Shown here in pieces: positions 50,902-60,542 of a stretch of DNA of 64,000 nt (within the stretch, counting starts at the first letter, position 1; every line of letters starts with the position of its first letter). The stretch covers positions 186,001-250,000 of the forward strand of contig NZ_JAWKWO010000005.1 of NCBI RefSeq assembly GCF_041397485.1. The letters run 5' to 3'. A program made the position numbers and the translations under genes. The DNA is from Zhengella sp020637775 (GTDB lineage Bacteria; Pseudomonadota; Alphaproteobacteria; Rhizobiales; Rhizobiaceae). The notes beneath the pieces were generated by a model, which worked only from the letters and a program-made list of their open reading frames with translations, searched no databases and was not told the DNA's origin.

Positions 50902-53517
50902 TCAGGAGGCGCGGCGGCGGCGGCCGGCCGATGCGCTCTCGACGCGATGGCGCAGCGTCTGCAATGCCGCGCGCAACTGGCGCACTTCCGCGTCCACGGA
51001 CGGGTCGTGCCCCTGCTGATTCAGAGGCCCGGGGGGTGCCGGCATGACCGGCTGCGCCGGTGCGGGATACGGAACGTCATATGCGCCCGGATGCACCGGC
51101 GGAGCAGCGGGCGGCATGGCATGCGGCCAGTGCCAATATGCCTGAGGCGGCACGGGCGGCATCCCAACCTGGCCATAACCGCTCCAGTGAGCGCCCGGCA
51201 TGGCCGGCACCGGCGCGGACGGCATGATCTGCCCGGCCGCTGGCCAGGCCGGTGGAGGCGCGCCATGGCATGGCGCTGCTGGCCAGCCAGAAGCGGGATA
51301 TCCGGCCCAGCCTGCCGGCGAACCGGGTATGCCGGGCGCGGCGACCTGCTGATATGCAGGTGCCATGGCTTGCGACGGCCCGGACGGGGCCGAGGGCGCG
51401 GCCTGCCATCCGGAGGGCAAATGTTCCGTGTCGCGCGGAACCGACTGGCCTTCGGCAGGCGCCGAAGCCGGATGCGGCGGCTGGACCGGCCCCGGATCCG
51501 GCGCCGCCGGCATTCGCTGGCCGGTGCGCTCACGCAGCAGCGCCGTTGCCGCAGCCGCCCAGGCCGGTTGCGGCGCTGGCGCATCGTTTATCCTGTCCGG
51601 TGATTCATCCGGCTGCGGGGTGCGGCGCTTCATGCGTCCCTGCCCCGGCGGGGGCGGCAGCGGGCCTTCCTCGGGGCCGCTCCTGCGGGCCTGCAAGCGC
51701 GACGCACGCGGCATGATGGCCGCCCTTCCACCGAACGCGGCCAGCACGCCGCGCAACGCGCCAAGGCCGATACCCGCCACGAAGCCGAGCATGGTGAAGA
51801 CGACAGCGATCATGGAGCGGGACGGCCCCGTCGGCAGCAATGCCGGTGTTGCCGGAGAGATGATCGAGACGTTGGCCGTGTTCAGGCCCTTCTGTTCGGC
51901 GGCGTCGCGCGCGCGCAGAAGGTAGTTTTCATAAACCGCGCGTTCGGCGGCGGCGGCGCGCTCCAGTTCGCGCAGTTCGACGAGGCGGTCGGATACAGCC
52001 GCCTGGCGTGCCTTGGCCTGGGCCAGCCGGGCTCCCAATTGCTGCTCCTGCTCCACGGCGCGCTTCAGTTCCACCTGGATGGAGGCGACGATGCGGCGCA
52101 GTTCGGCGGCGATCTGGCGCCTTGCACCGGCAAGCTGCGCGTCCACCGCCTGCCGTTCCGGGTGGCGCGGCCCGAGGCGCACGGCCAGCGCGTCGGCTTG
52201 CTGTGACAGGCGGGCGTATTGCGAGCGCAGTTCGGCCAGAACAGCCGAATTGACATATTCGGGCAAGGAGGCCGTGGCCGCCGCATCCGGATCGACGTCA
52301 CGGGCGCTGGTGGCGCGGGCCTGAAGTTCGATGGTCTTCGCGCGGGCATTGGAGAGCTGGTCGTTGATCTTGACGATCTGGTCGTCGGAAATCAGGCGGC
52401 CCTGGGCATCCACGAGGTCATTTTCAGCCTTGTACGCCTCGACCGCCTGCTCGGCGGCGAACACGCCCTTGCGCAATTCCGCCAGCCGCGAGGTGATCTC
52501 GGTTTCGGCCCGGCCAGCCGTATCCGACTGGAGCTGACCCGCCGCCTCGCGATAGACATCCACCAATGTGTTGGCCACGCGGGCGGACTTTTCCGGATTT
52601 TTGGTCCGTGCGCTGACATAGATGACGAAGGTCTTGTCGCCGCGCGAGATGTCGAGGCTTTCCGCGAGATTCTCGATGGCCAGCGCGCGGGCGCGATCGC
52701 CATCGGCGGCACCGGACCCGCGGCCCGAAACCAGCGAGCGCAGGCTGGAGATCATGCCCCGCAGCGAAATGCCACCGCCCTGGCCATTGAATTCGCTGTC
52801 GCGCGCCAGATCCAGCGCGTTGACGACGTCGCCCAGCACCCTGCCGGAATACATCACGCGGACCTGGTTCTCGATGATGGCAAGCGTGGCGTCGGAGGGG
52901 AGCCCGCCGGCGGTCAGTTCACGCTCGCCGATCTTGATGTCGCGCGGGTCGACGATGATCTCGGCCGTCGAGACATAATGTTTCGGCGTGCCGAGCGCGA
53001 CCATGACGCCAAGCGCCGCGCCGGCCAGGGTGGTCAGGACGATGATCCTGCCCGACCCAAGAATGCCGCCGATGACTGCCAGCGGGTCGATCAGAGGCTT
53101 CCACGCCTCCTGCGGCTGTTGCCCGGCCATCGTGGCGTGGTCATCCGGTCTGGCGGGCGCAGGCTGATCGGCGGGCGCTTGGTCTTGCCCTCGTTCGCCG
53201 GATTGGCCGCCGCCGCGCGACAGACCGGATGAAAAGCGCTGATTGCGGGCGCGGGGCATCCGGTCGAGCGGGCGCGGCGCAACGATATCGTCGAGAAGCG
53301 AGCCCGTTCGACCGGGCGACGTGTCACGGTCCTTCTGCCAGCCGCGATCGGAAGCGCCGTTTCCGTCAGCCCGGGGCTCGGCACGCAACGACAACAGCCC
53401 CTCACGGGCGGGCCCACGCCGGGTCCGCCCGGCATCCGCCTGCGGGGCGGTGTCGGTTGCGCCGCGCGACAGCAGCGAACGGCGTCTGTTGGAATCATTG
53501 GCGTCGCGACGAGTCAT
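50902..53517 (-). CDS. Wzc/ExoP-like polysaccharide co-polymerase lacking the kinase domain
   Basis: 871 residues. A long disordered N-terminus (1-140) is followed by membrane helix 1 at about 157-176, then a periplasmic Wzz-type domain with a long coiled coil (about 180-560), then helix 2 at about 565-590. In place of the BY-kinase domain of Wzc/ExoP there is a Pro/Ala-rich tail (about 610-845) ending in a short helix (VRQLRAALQTLRHRVE). It would set exopolysaccharide chain length and link to an export channel. Any kinase partner must be encoded elsewhere. It is divergent from a flippase. Confidence 0.85.
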   Translation of the reverse strand: MTRRDANDSNRRRSLLSRGATDTAPQADAGRTRRGPAREGLLSLRAEPRADGNGASDRGWQKDRDTSPGRTGSLLDDIVAPRPLDRMPRARNQRFSSGLSRGGGQSGERGQDQAPADQPAPARPDDHATMAGQQPQEAWKPLIDPLAVIGGILGSGRIIVLTTLAGAALGVMVALGTPKHYVSTAEIIVDPRDIKIGERELTAGGLPSDATLAIIENQVRVMYSGRVLGDVVNALDLARDSEFNGQGGGISLRGMISSLRSLVSGRGSGAADGDRARALAIENLAESLDISRGDKTFVIYVSARTKNPEKSARVANTLVDVYREAAGQLQSDTAGRAETEITSRLAELRKGVFAAEQAVEAYKAENDLVDAQGRLISDDQIVKINDQLSNARAKTIELQARATSARDVDPDAAATASLPEYVNSAVLAELRSQYARLSQQADALAVRLGPRHPERQAVDAQLAGARRQIAAELRRIVASIQVELKRAVEQEQQLGARLAQAKARQAAVSDRLVELRELERAAAAERAVYENYLLRARDAAEQKGLNTANVSIISPATPALLPTGPSRSMIAVVFTMLGFVAGIGLGALRGVLAAFGGRAAIMPRASRLQARRSGPEEGPLPPPPGQGRMKRRTPQPDESPDRINDAPAPQPAWAAAATALLRERTGQRMPAAPDPGPVQPPHPASAPAEGQSVPRDTEHLPSGWQAAPSAPSGPSQAMAPAYQQVAAPGIPGSPAGWAGYPASGWPAAPCHGAPPPAWPAAGQIMPSAPVPAMPGAHWSGYGQVGMPPVPPQAYWHWPHAMPPAAPPVHPGAYDVPYPAPAQPVMPAPPGPLNQQGHDPSVDAEVRQLRAALQTLRHRVESASAGRRRRAS

Positions 53518-53678
53518 GGCTTCCCGGCTTGATCCGTTTCGCGGAGGCGAAAGCGTTAATTCAAGCTAAACAGACAGGGGTAACAAAAGGTTAATTCCGG
53601 GCACGGAAGAAAACGTATTTTCGTAGATTAGGAATACATCAACCTCGCGGGGACACGCTGCCTTAATCTTTGAAATGT

Positions 53679-55007
53679 ATGGGTTTGCGCATGAACAGCG
53701 CCATCGAACCGATGAAACCCGCCCTGCGCCGCCGGATGCCGGATGCCCTCGCCCGGCTCGTTCCGGCCGGTTGGCGCAGGCTCGTGCGCGATTACATGTC
53801 GGCGATCAGCGGCTCGCTTGGCCGGCTGGTCTTCTCGCTGGCCTATTTCGTCATTCTCGCCAACACGCTGACCATTGCCGATTTCGGCCTGTTTGCGACC
53901 GCCTCGGCAACCGGCGTCGTGCTGTCGCGCATCGTGGCATTCGGCTTCTCCTCGCCGCTCTACCGGGCCGCAACGATGCGCCCGCGCCTGATCGGCCTCT
54001 ATGCCGGCGGGTATCTCGCCATGGCGGCGGCTTCGCTGCCCGTTCTGGCGCTTGCCGCAGGGCTTGCCTACGCCATCGTCTTTTCCGGCGAGATGGCGCT
54101 GGCGACCTTCGCGCTGATCATCGTCACCGAGGCGCTGATCTGGCGCAGTGCGGAAATCGTGGTCATCGTGAACAATGGCATGGGCCGGTTCGGACGCGCC
54201 GCGATCCTGGTGATCTGCGGAACGGCGCTGCGCGCGGCCGCCGCTCTCGGCTTCTGGCTGGTTGCGGCCGGAGACAGCGTCAGCGCATGGGCCCCTTGGT
54301 ATGCAGCGGCCAATCTCGCCGTGCTGGCGATTTCGCTGGCGTGGTTCTTTCCGCGCCATCGCCTGCGTTTCCATACCGGCATCGTCCGCCGGCGGCTGAC
54401 CGACTCGCTGTCCGTGGCGGGCGCCGAGATCCTCTTCTACCTGCAGATGGAACTGGACAAGCTGCTGGTTCTCGCCCTTGGCGGGCCGACACTTGCCGGC
54501 CTCTATGCCATCATCATGCGGCTTGTGGACCTGACCGCCATTCCCATGCGCACGTTCAACATGATGCTGGTTCAGGCGATCATGCGGCGCGGTGGCGAGA
54601 TCGGTGGCGTCCTTCGGCGCATCGGCTTCGAAACCGGAATCTTCGCCATCTCCACCGCCGGCATGGCCTTCATCGCGCTGATGCTGGCCTGGAGGCCGGA
54701 CCTGATGGGGCGCAACGTGGCGGAGGCGGCACCCATCCTGCTGCTTGCGTTGTTGATACCGGGTTTCCGCAACCTGACCGAATACCATGCCGAACTGCTC
54801 TATGCGCGCGGCCAGTCCTTCCGCCGCGCCATCAATCTGGCGGTCCTGGCGGTGCTGAAAGCAGGCCTGCTGACCCTCCTGCTGGCGGGGGGAACCGGAT
54901 CCCAGGCCGGCATCATCGGCAGCCTCACCTGGGCCTTTGGCGCGCTTTATCTCGCCTCCATGCTGCTGACCTATCCGGCGCTGCGCCAACCCGCCCGCCC
55001 GCTCTAG
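53679..55007 (+). CDS. Polysaccharide flippase (Wzx/MATE-like)
   Basis: 442 residues with about 12 hydrophobic segments and no catalytic motif; the layout of Wzx-type lipid-linked oligosaccharide flippases. Conserved-looking parts are SLAYFVILANTLTIADFGLFATA near the N-terminus and MELDKLLVLALGG in the middle. The start is uncertain among 53670 (TTG), 53679 and 53691. It opens the plus-strand side of the exopolysaccharide island. Confidence 0.85.
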   Translation: MGLRMNSAIEPMKPALRRRMPDALARLVPAGWRRLVRDYMSAISGSLGRLVFSLAYFVILANTLTIADFGLFATASATGVVLSRIVAFGFSSPLYRAATMRPRLIGLYAGGYLAMAAASLPVLALAAGLAYAIVFSGEMALATFALIIVTEALIWRSAEIVVIVNNGMGRFGRAAILVICGTALRAAAALGFWLVAAGDSVSAWAPWYAAANLAVLAISLAWFFPRHRLRFHTGIVRRRLTDSLSVAGAEILFYLQMELDKLLVLALGGPTLAGLYAIIMRLVDLTAIPMRTFNMMLVQAIMRRGGEIGGVLRRIGFETGIFAISTAGMAFIALMLAWRPDLMGRNVAEAAPILLLALLIPGFRNLTEYHAELLYARGQSFRRAINLAVLAVLKAGLLTLLLAGGTGSQAGIIGSLTWAFGALYLASMLLTYPALRQPARPL

Positions 55008-55053
55008 AAGGCCCGCCCGGCGGACGCGCCGGCCTGTATCGCCCAAGCCGGGA

Positions 55054-55953
55054 TCAGGCGGCGGCCAGAACGGCCGAGCGGATATCCCCGACATCCGCGC
55101 CGGTGAAGGACTGGAGGCCGACGGCCACCTGGCCGGGGCCGAGACCGCCGACGAAATCCCGGATGGCGCAAGCATCCAGCGTGGGGCCGGACCAGTAGAT
55201 CCGGCAGAGTTCATGACGATCGTGAAAATGACCGGCGCCCGACTGCACGACGTCGGCGTGGATGCCATACAGCATGCATTCGGAAAAACGGCGGTTGCGG
55301 GCCATGGCCTCGATCCAGTGGCGCCCGCTCGCCGCTTCCAGCCGGTCAGCCATCGCGCGCGTGGCATCGGTGCGCCAGGCGATCAGCGTTGCGATATAAT
55401 CATGGGCGGGCCGGAAGCCAGCCGCAATGCCCAGCGCCGCCGCCGCGTTTTGCGCCCATTCGCGCTGCGCCTCGTGACCCGGTTCGGCAAGGCGGCCGTC
55501 ACGGCGGAACAGGCGCAGGCGATCACCCTGCCAGAGACTGGCGCCATCGAACGGCTTCAGGAAGGCGGTGTCGGAATCGCAATAGAAGAGCGCATCCTCC
55601 CGGACATGGCGGGCAATGGCGATGCGGCGCAATTGCTGCACATGCCAGCCGCGCAGCGGCGGCACACGCGCCGACAGCCAGATGCGGCGGCGAAAGCCCG
55701 AAAGGGGATCGGGCAGGTCATGCAGCCAACCCGGCAGGATGTCCCGCTCGCCAATGACTTCGCGATGCGGGCCTTCCAGTTGCCGGAACAGCGCGACGTC
55801 CGGATCGGAGACCAGCAACAGGTGCCGCGTCATGCCGGTGACATGGCGGTCCACCGTTTCGCAAAGCAGGCGGCAGCGCTCGAAATCCGCCGCATAGGTG
55901 GCGGTAACCAGTGCCGTGCGCGGCATCGATGGGGCTGCATGTTCAGCCGTCAT
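55054..55953 (-). CDS. DUF6492-like protein, possible glycosyltransferase
   Basis: 299 residues, soluble. The N-terminus RTALVTATYAADFERCRLLCETV resembles a nucleotide-sugar fold, and a DxD-like motif (CDSDTAF near 127) is present. It is close to the DUF6492 proteins of rhizobial polysaccharide clusters. It overlaps the end of the upstream wecG-like gene by 11 bases. Glycosyltransferase activity is a reasonable guess only. Confidence 0.65.
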   Translation of the reverse strand: MTAEHAAPSMPRTALVTATYAADFERCRLLCETVDRHVTGMTRHLLLVSDPDVALFRQLEGPHREVIGERDILPGWLHDLPDPLSGFRRRIWLSARVPPLRGWHVQQLRRIAIARHVREDALFYCDSDTAFLKPFDGASLWQGDRLRLFRRDGRLAEPGHEAQREWAQNAAAALGIAAGFRPAHDYIATLIAWRTDATRAMADRLEAASGRHWIEAMARNRRFSECMLYGIHADVVQSGAGHFHDRHELCRIYWSGPTLDACAIRDFVGGLGPGQVAVGLQSFTGADVGDIRSAVLAAA

Positions 55954-56722
55954 GGCGCTTCATCGCAAGGCGTTGGCGAGCGACCCGCCAGAGAAAGAGG
56001 GGATTGCCGACCAGATAGCGCCGCCACAGCCGCGAGGGCTCCAGCCACAGGCGATAGGCCCATTCCAGGCGAAGGCGGCGAATCCAGCCTGGCGCGCGGG
56101 GAACCGCACCGGAAAGGAAATCGAGCAGGGCACCCACCCCGATCGCAACGGAGCAATGCCGCGCACCGAGCTTCCGGCTGATCCACATCTCCTGACGCGG
56201 CACGCCCATGGCGACGAGCAGCAGGTCGGGCCGCAATGACCGGAGCCGCTCCAGGATCGCCGCTTCCCCCGGATCATCGAAAAACCCGTCGCCGATGACC
56301 TCGTAGCGATGCTGCGGGGCATGTCGGCGAAGTGCTGCGCAGGCCGCAGCGACGTTGTCGCTCGTGGTGCCGAGCAGGCCGACGGTGACCGGTTGCTGGC
56401 GCGCCTTCAGGAATGCGGGGATGAAGTCAGTCCCGTTCAGGTTGGCCGGAAACGGCACGCCATAGAGCAGCCTGGCGGCGATATCGACGCCCACGCCATC
56501 CGGCAGGACGAGAAAGCCCCGCATCGCTTCCGCGAATCCGGCATCGGAGGCCGCCACATTCGCATTGTGGGCATTGAGGAAACTGACCGGCGTGAAGCCG
56601 TCCTGTCCGACCAGATCGCCAAGATGAGCGATGGCCTCGTCCCAGGTCAGCATGGCAACGGGCTGGCCGAGGATGACCATCGACCGGGCCTTCCTGCCGG
56701 GAGGTATGGTCAGCATGTTCAT
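55943..56722 (-). CDS. WecG/TagA/CpsF-family glycosyltransferase
   Basis: 259 residues. The family pattern is present: SFLNAHNANVAA near 47, LPDGVGVDIAARLL near 73, VGLLGT and VAMGVPRQEMW near 170-180. Members transfer ManNAcA or related sugars to a lipid carrier. It is followed by the DUF6492-like gene and preceded, with a 4-base ATGA overlap, by a GT4 gene, so the three are an operon. Confidence 0.88.
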   Translation of the reverse strand: MNMLTIPPGRKARSMVILGQPVAMLTWDEAIAHLGDLVGQDGFTPVSFLNAHNANVAASDAGFAEAMRGFLVLPDGVGVDIAARLLYGVPFPANLNGTDFIPAFLKARQQPVTVGLLGTTSDNVAAACAALRRHAPQHRYEVIGDGFFDDPGEAAILERLRSLRPDLLLVAMGVPRQEMWISRKLGARHCSVAIGVGALLDFLSGAVPRAPGWIRRLRLEWAYRLWLEPSRLWRRYLVGNPLFLWRVARQRLAMKRHDG

Positions 56723-57894
56723 GCCGCTGCCCTACCGGCCAGGGCCGCGCCCAGCCTGTCCAGCGCCCGGCGCATGCCGGAATCGAGTGCGGCCAGTTGC
56801 GCGGCATGGAAGCGGGCACCATCGGCATGGGCCGGTGCCGCGGCGCGGGCAACCATGGCGGCGGCGAAGGCTTGCGGATCGTCGGCAAGCGTGCAGTTTT
56901 CCGGCACTTCGGCAATGCCGCGCAAGGCCAGCGTCGTGGCGACGGATGGCAGGCCGTGCTCGAAGGTTTCGATGGTCTTGAGCTGGACGCCCGTTCCGGC
57001 GCGGGCCACCAGAGGCACCATCCGGGCCTTGCGGATGAAGGCGGCGGCATCGGGCACACGGCCGACGAACCGCGTGCCGGCATGGGCCGTTGCCATGCCG
57101 CCGGGAACCGAGCCGGCGATGCGCACGGAAAAGTCATCCGGCAGATGCGGCGTCACCTCGCGCAGGAACCAGTCCAGCCCGATACGATTCGGTTCCCATG
57201 TCCAGGTTCCGATGAGGGCGGCGTCATGGTCCGCGGGTCCGGTGACGGGCGGCGGGGCTTCGGCGCGCGTGACGAGCGGCAGGACGGTGAAACGGTCATG
57301 GCCGGCCTCGCCCGCCAGGGTGCCGGCATCTTCTCCCGACAGGGTCAGAACGTGGCTGGCGGCGCGACAGAAACGCTGCTCCAGCGCCCGCAGGTATCGC
57401 GCCTCGCGGCGGAAAAGGAAGCGCTGCAAGGGGCTCGTGGCCGCATCGGCATTCTGCCCGGCCGAGACATATTCGACATTGTGCGCCACGAAGAGGGACG
57501 GGCGCGACAGGAAAAGATCGGGATAGGCGCCGGCCATCTGCACCGCGTTGAGCACGAAGCCATCGAACGGCCCGATCCTGTCGAGGGCCTGTTCCACCGC
57601 CGCGCGGCCCGCGGCCTGCAGCTTGGCCGAGGAAACCGTGGTGCCGGCAGCCATTGCCTGCCCCAACCACTGCATCTTCTTCAATTGCGACGCATGAGCG
57701 GTCGTCACATCGATCTCACCCAGCAGGATGGTCTGCCCGTCATCGGCCGGCCGCCGGCCCGGCCAGCCATAGCCCAGCACCGTCACGCGCGTTCCGGCCC
57801 GGCGCAGCGCCGAAAGGATGGCGGCGTTGGCGATTTCGTAGCCGGTCGTCGCTGTGCCGTCAGGCACGATGGAGGTGACGAAAACGAGATGCAT
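56719..57894 (-). CDS. Glycosyltransferase family 4 protein
   Basis: 391 residues with two Rossmann-like halves. The N-terminal half begins MHLVFVTSIVPDGTA, and the C-terminal half has IGTWTWEPNRIGLDWFL and the donor-site region GVQLKTIETFEHGLPSV. It would add a sugar to the growing exopolysaccharide repeat unit. GGAG lies 7 bases before the ATG at 57894. The 287-base spacer to the divergent GT2 gene holds AT-rich stretches but no clear signals. Confidence 0.85.
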   Translation of the reverse strand: MHLVFVTSIVPDGTATTGYEIANAAILSALRRAGTRVTVLGYGWPGRRPADDGQTILLGEIDVTTAHASQLKKMQWLGQAMAAGTTVSSAKLQAAGRAAVEQALDRIGPFDGFVLNAVQMAGAYPDLFLSRPSLFVAHNVEYVSAGQNADAATSPLQRFLFRREARYLRALEQRFCRAASHVLTLSGEDAGTLAGEAGHDRFTVLPLVTRAEAPPPVTGPADHDAALIGTWTWEPNRIGLDWFLREVTPHLPDDFSVRIAGSVPGGMATAHAGTRFVGRVPDAAAFIRKARMVPLVARAGTGVQLKTIETFEHGLPSVATTLALRGIAEVPENCTLADDPQAFAAAMVARAAAPAHADGARFHAAQLAALDSGMRRALDRLGAALAGRAAA

Positions 57895-58181
57895 GGTCAC
57901 GCTCCGCGGTCCAACATGCGCCCGATTGACGGCGAGGCGCTCCCGGCGACGAGAGACCCAGTCGCGCCGCCCTTGCATCGCCCTGTCTTCGTAGCCTTCG
58001 TGCCTGCCATCAAATCCTCACGCAAAGCGGCTTGTGAACGTTCTCTTTCCTTTTCCTGTGTACCCGCAAAGCAGTTTCATGATGTTTAAGCAAGTTGTGT
58101 AAGTAACGCCTCCAGGAGAACAATTTTCCGAATCGGACGACAGGCTTAACGCGGCCTTAATCCGCTGCACCGCAAGGTAAG

Positions 58182-59192
58182 ATGTCGAAAAGAACCGTGG
58201 CGCCCCCCATGCAAGACCCGATCTCAATCGTCACCCGATCCCCCGGTCTCGATCCAGCCCGGATCGAGGCGGTCATCACCATTCCCACCTTCAAGCGGCC
58301 CGACCACCTGCTGGCAACGCTCGAATCGGTGCGCAGACAAAGGACGGATCGTGCCTTCGCCGTGATCGTGATGGAAAACGAGGCGGAGCAGCGCGAAGGC
58401 GCGACTGCCGCCGCCCCCCTTTTCCAGTCCGGTGAATTGAACGGGCTTGTCATCGTCGCGCACGAGCGCGGCAATTGCTGCGCCTACAATGCCGGCTGGA
58501 AGACGGCGCTGGAGACATTTCCCGATTTCCGTCACCTGCTTGTCATCGATGACGACGAACTGGCCGACCCGGACTGGCTGGAGCGCATGTCGCTCACAGC
58601 CGAAGCCCTGGATGCCGATCTGGTGGGGGGGCCGCAAATCCCCGTGTTCGAGCGGGCCGACATGGAACACTGGCGCAACCACCCGGTCTTCCGGCCGCCA
58701 CACGCGGAGACCGGGCCGGTGGAAGCACTCTATTCGTCGGGCAACCTGCTCGTCTCTCGCGCCGTGCTGGAGGCGATGGATTACCCGTTTCTCGACCTGC
58801 GCTTCAATTTCATGGGCGGGGGCGATTCCGACTTCCTCAGCCGTGCGCGGCAAAAGGGATTCCGGCAGGCCTGGTGCGCGGAAGCACCGGTGCGCGAGAC
58901 AATTCCCTCGCGCCGTCTGCAGGGCGACTGGATCCGCGCACGCAGCATCCGCAACGGCGTCATTTCCACGCTTGTGGAGCGGGGAAAGCGGGCGCGCGAG
59001 CCGTTCGGGCGCGCCAAGGTGATCGCGCGCAGCCTGGCGCTGCTGGGCGCATCCCCGTTGCGCGGCCTGGCGGCCATGCTGCGCACCGGCTCGGTCTCGA
59101 CCGGGCTTTACCCGGTCCTGGTGGGCATCGGCCGCGTGATCGCGGAATTCGGCTATACGAATGAACAGTATCGCAACGCCGAGAAGAACTGA
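58182..59192 (+). CDS. Glycosyltransferase family 2 protein
   Basis: 336 residues. The GT-A fold shows AVITIPTFKRPDHLLATLESV near 30-50 and the metal motif IDDDE at 122-126. FNFMGGGDSDFLSRA near 209-223 is the acceptor-side acidic motif. It is not obviously membrane-bound. AAGGTAAG stands before the ATG. The next gene begins inside its 3' end, with a 32-base overlap. Confidence 0.87.
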   Translation: MSKRTVAPPMQDPISIVTRSPGLDPARIEAVITIPTFKRPDHLLATLESVRRQRTDRAFAVIVMENEAEQREGATAAAPLFQSGELNGLVIVAHERGNCCAYNAGWKTALETFPDFRHLLVIDDDELADPDWLERMSLTAEALDADLVGGPQIPVFERADMEHWRNHPVFRPPHAETGPVEALYSSGNLLVSRAVLEAMDYPFLDLRFNFMGGGDSDFLSRARQKGFRQAWCAEAPVRETIPSRRLQGDWIRARSIRNGVISTLVERGKRAREPFGRAKVIARSLALLGASPLRGLAAMLRTGSVSTGLYPVLVGIGRVIAEFGYTNEQYRNAEKN

Positions 59193-60471
59193 GCCGCGCG
59201 GACTGGGTGCAGTCCTTTCCGGTTCCCGGCTGGCCATGGTGCTGGCCACGGTGCTGTTCACCCTGCTGCTGGTGACGTTCAAGCCGCTCAATCCGGGAAC
59301 CGGCCCGCAGGATGGCGGCGGCGACATCGTCAACCAGCTCGGCTACGGTTCACTCGGCGCGCTGGCCATCCTGTGCCTGGCGCTGTTTGCCGATCCGCGC
59401 CGCGTGCTGGCGCTTGCCAGCCCCTGGTGGGGCCTGCTGCTCGGCTTCTTCGTGCTTTCCATCCTGCGCGCCGCCGATCCGGGCAGCGCGGCACGGGCGG
59501 CCTCCTTCTCGATCATCATCATCCTGGCGCTGGCGGCGGCGCTGTCGCTTCCGCGCAGTTTCGACGGTCTGTCGGCCATGGTGAAAACCGCCGCGGCCAT
59601 CATCCTCGTCTTCTCCTTCCTCGGCCTCGTGCTGATGCCCGAGGCCGCGATCCACGGATCGGGCGGCTATGAAGCCCAGCATGCCGGCTTCTGGCGCGGC
59701 ATCTACTCGCACAAGAACATTGCCGGGCCGGTCATGGCCTGCCTGGCCTTTGCCGGATTGTGGCTTTGGCGGCGCGGCGAGAAGGGAGCCGGCGCGGCGA
59801 TCTTCCTGGCGGCCATGGTCTTCGTGCTCAACACCGGTTCCAAGACCACGGCGGGGCTGGTGCCGGCGGCCATGCTGCTGGTCATGCTGCCCAACCTGAT
59901 GGGCATGCGCAGGGCCGTGGTGGTGGCCTATCTCGTTTCCATCGCCACGTTCGGCCTTGCCACGCTCGGCATCGTCTATATCGACGCCCTCAAGGACCTG
60001 GCGCGCGAACTCGCCCCGGACCTGACCTATACGGGACGCACAACCCTTTGGGCCTTCGGTGGCGAAATGATCATGAAGAAGCCCTGGACAGGCTATGGCT
60101 ATACCAGTTTCTGGGGCACGGATTTCATTGCGAACCAGGATCTGCATTTCGACGCGGACTGGGATTTCCGCGGCATCGTGCATGGCCATGACGGTTATAT
60201 GGACATCGCCATCGCCATGGGCCTGCCGGCACTCGCCGCGGCGGCCATCGTGTTCAACATCGCGCCGCTGTTCGACTACATGCGCGTGCCAATGCTCAAG
60301 GACAGCGTGCTGTTCGCCGATTTCCTGATGATGATCCTGCTGTTCACGACGCTGAACGCCTTTGTCGAGACATTCTTCTTCCACCGGGCCGATCCCGTCT
60401 GGGTGCTGCTGGTCTTCGCCACGCTGGGCCTGAGGATGACCGCGCGCGTGAGCCTGCCCTCGCACGGCTGA
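59161..60471 (+). CDS. O-antigen ligase / ExoQ-like polymerase
   Basis: 436 residues with about 10-12 hydrophobic segments. The Wzy_C region has a periplasmic loop with GFWRGIYSHKNIAGP, typical of the ExoQ-like branch, and HGHDGYMDIAIAMG. It would polymerise or ligate the repeat unit. It overlaps the GT2 gene by 32 bases. It has no dedicated ribosome site, so it is probably translated by coupling. Confidence 0.85.
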   Translation: MNSIATPRRTEPRGLGAVLSGSRLAMVLATVLFTLLLVTFKPLNPGTGPQDGGGDIVNQLGYGSLGALAILCLALFADPRRVLALASPWWGLLLGFFVLSILRAADPGSAARAASFSIIIILALAAALSLPRSFDGLSAMVKTAAAIILVFSFLGLVLMPEAAIHGSGGYEAQHAGFWRGIYSHKNIAGPVMACLAFAGLWLWRRGEKGAGAAIFLAAMVFVLNTGSKTTAGLVPAAMLLVMLPNLMGMRRAVVVAYLVSIATFGLATLGIVYIDALKDLARELAPDLTYTGRTTLWAFGGEMIMKKPWTGYGYTSFWGTDFIANQDLHFDADWDFRGIVHGHDGYMDIAIAMGLPALAAAAIVFNIAPLFDYMRVPMLKDSVLFADFLMMILLFTTLNAFVETFFFHRADPVWVLLVFATLGLRMTARVSLPSHG

Positions 60472-60542
60472 CACCGGCGGCGATTGCAAAGCGGCAGCCG
60501 GTTTGCCAAGAAGGCGAAACAGTTCAAGGCGAGGAGAGCACC

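Noticed and set aside
53609..53622. GAAAA-CGTA-TTTTC inverted repeat in the exopolysaccharide divergent spacer
   Set aside because: Arms are only five A/T-rich bases; such repeats arise by chance and no promoter elements line up with it.
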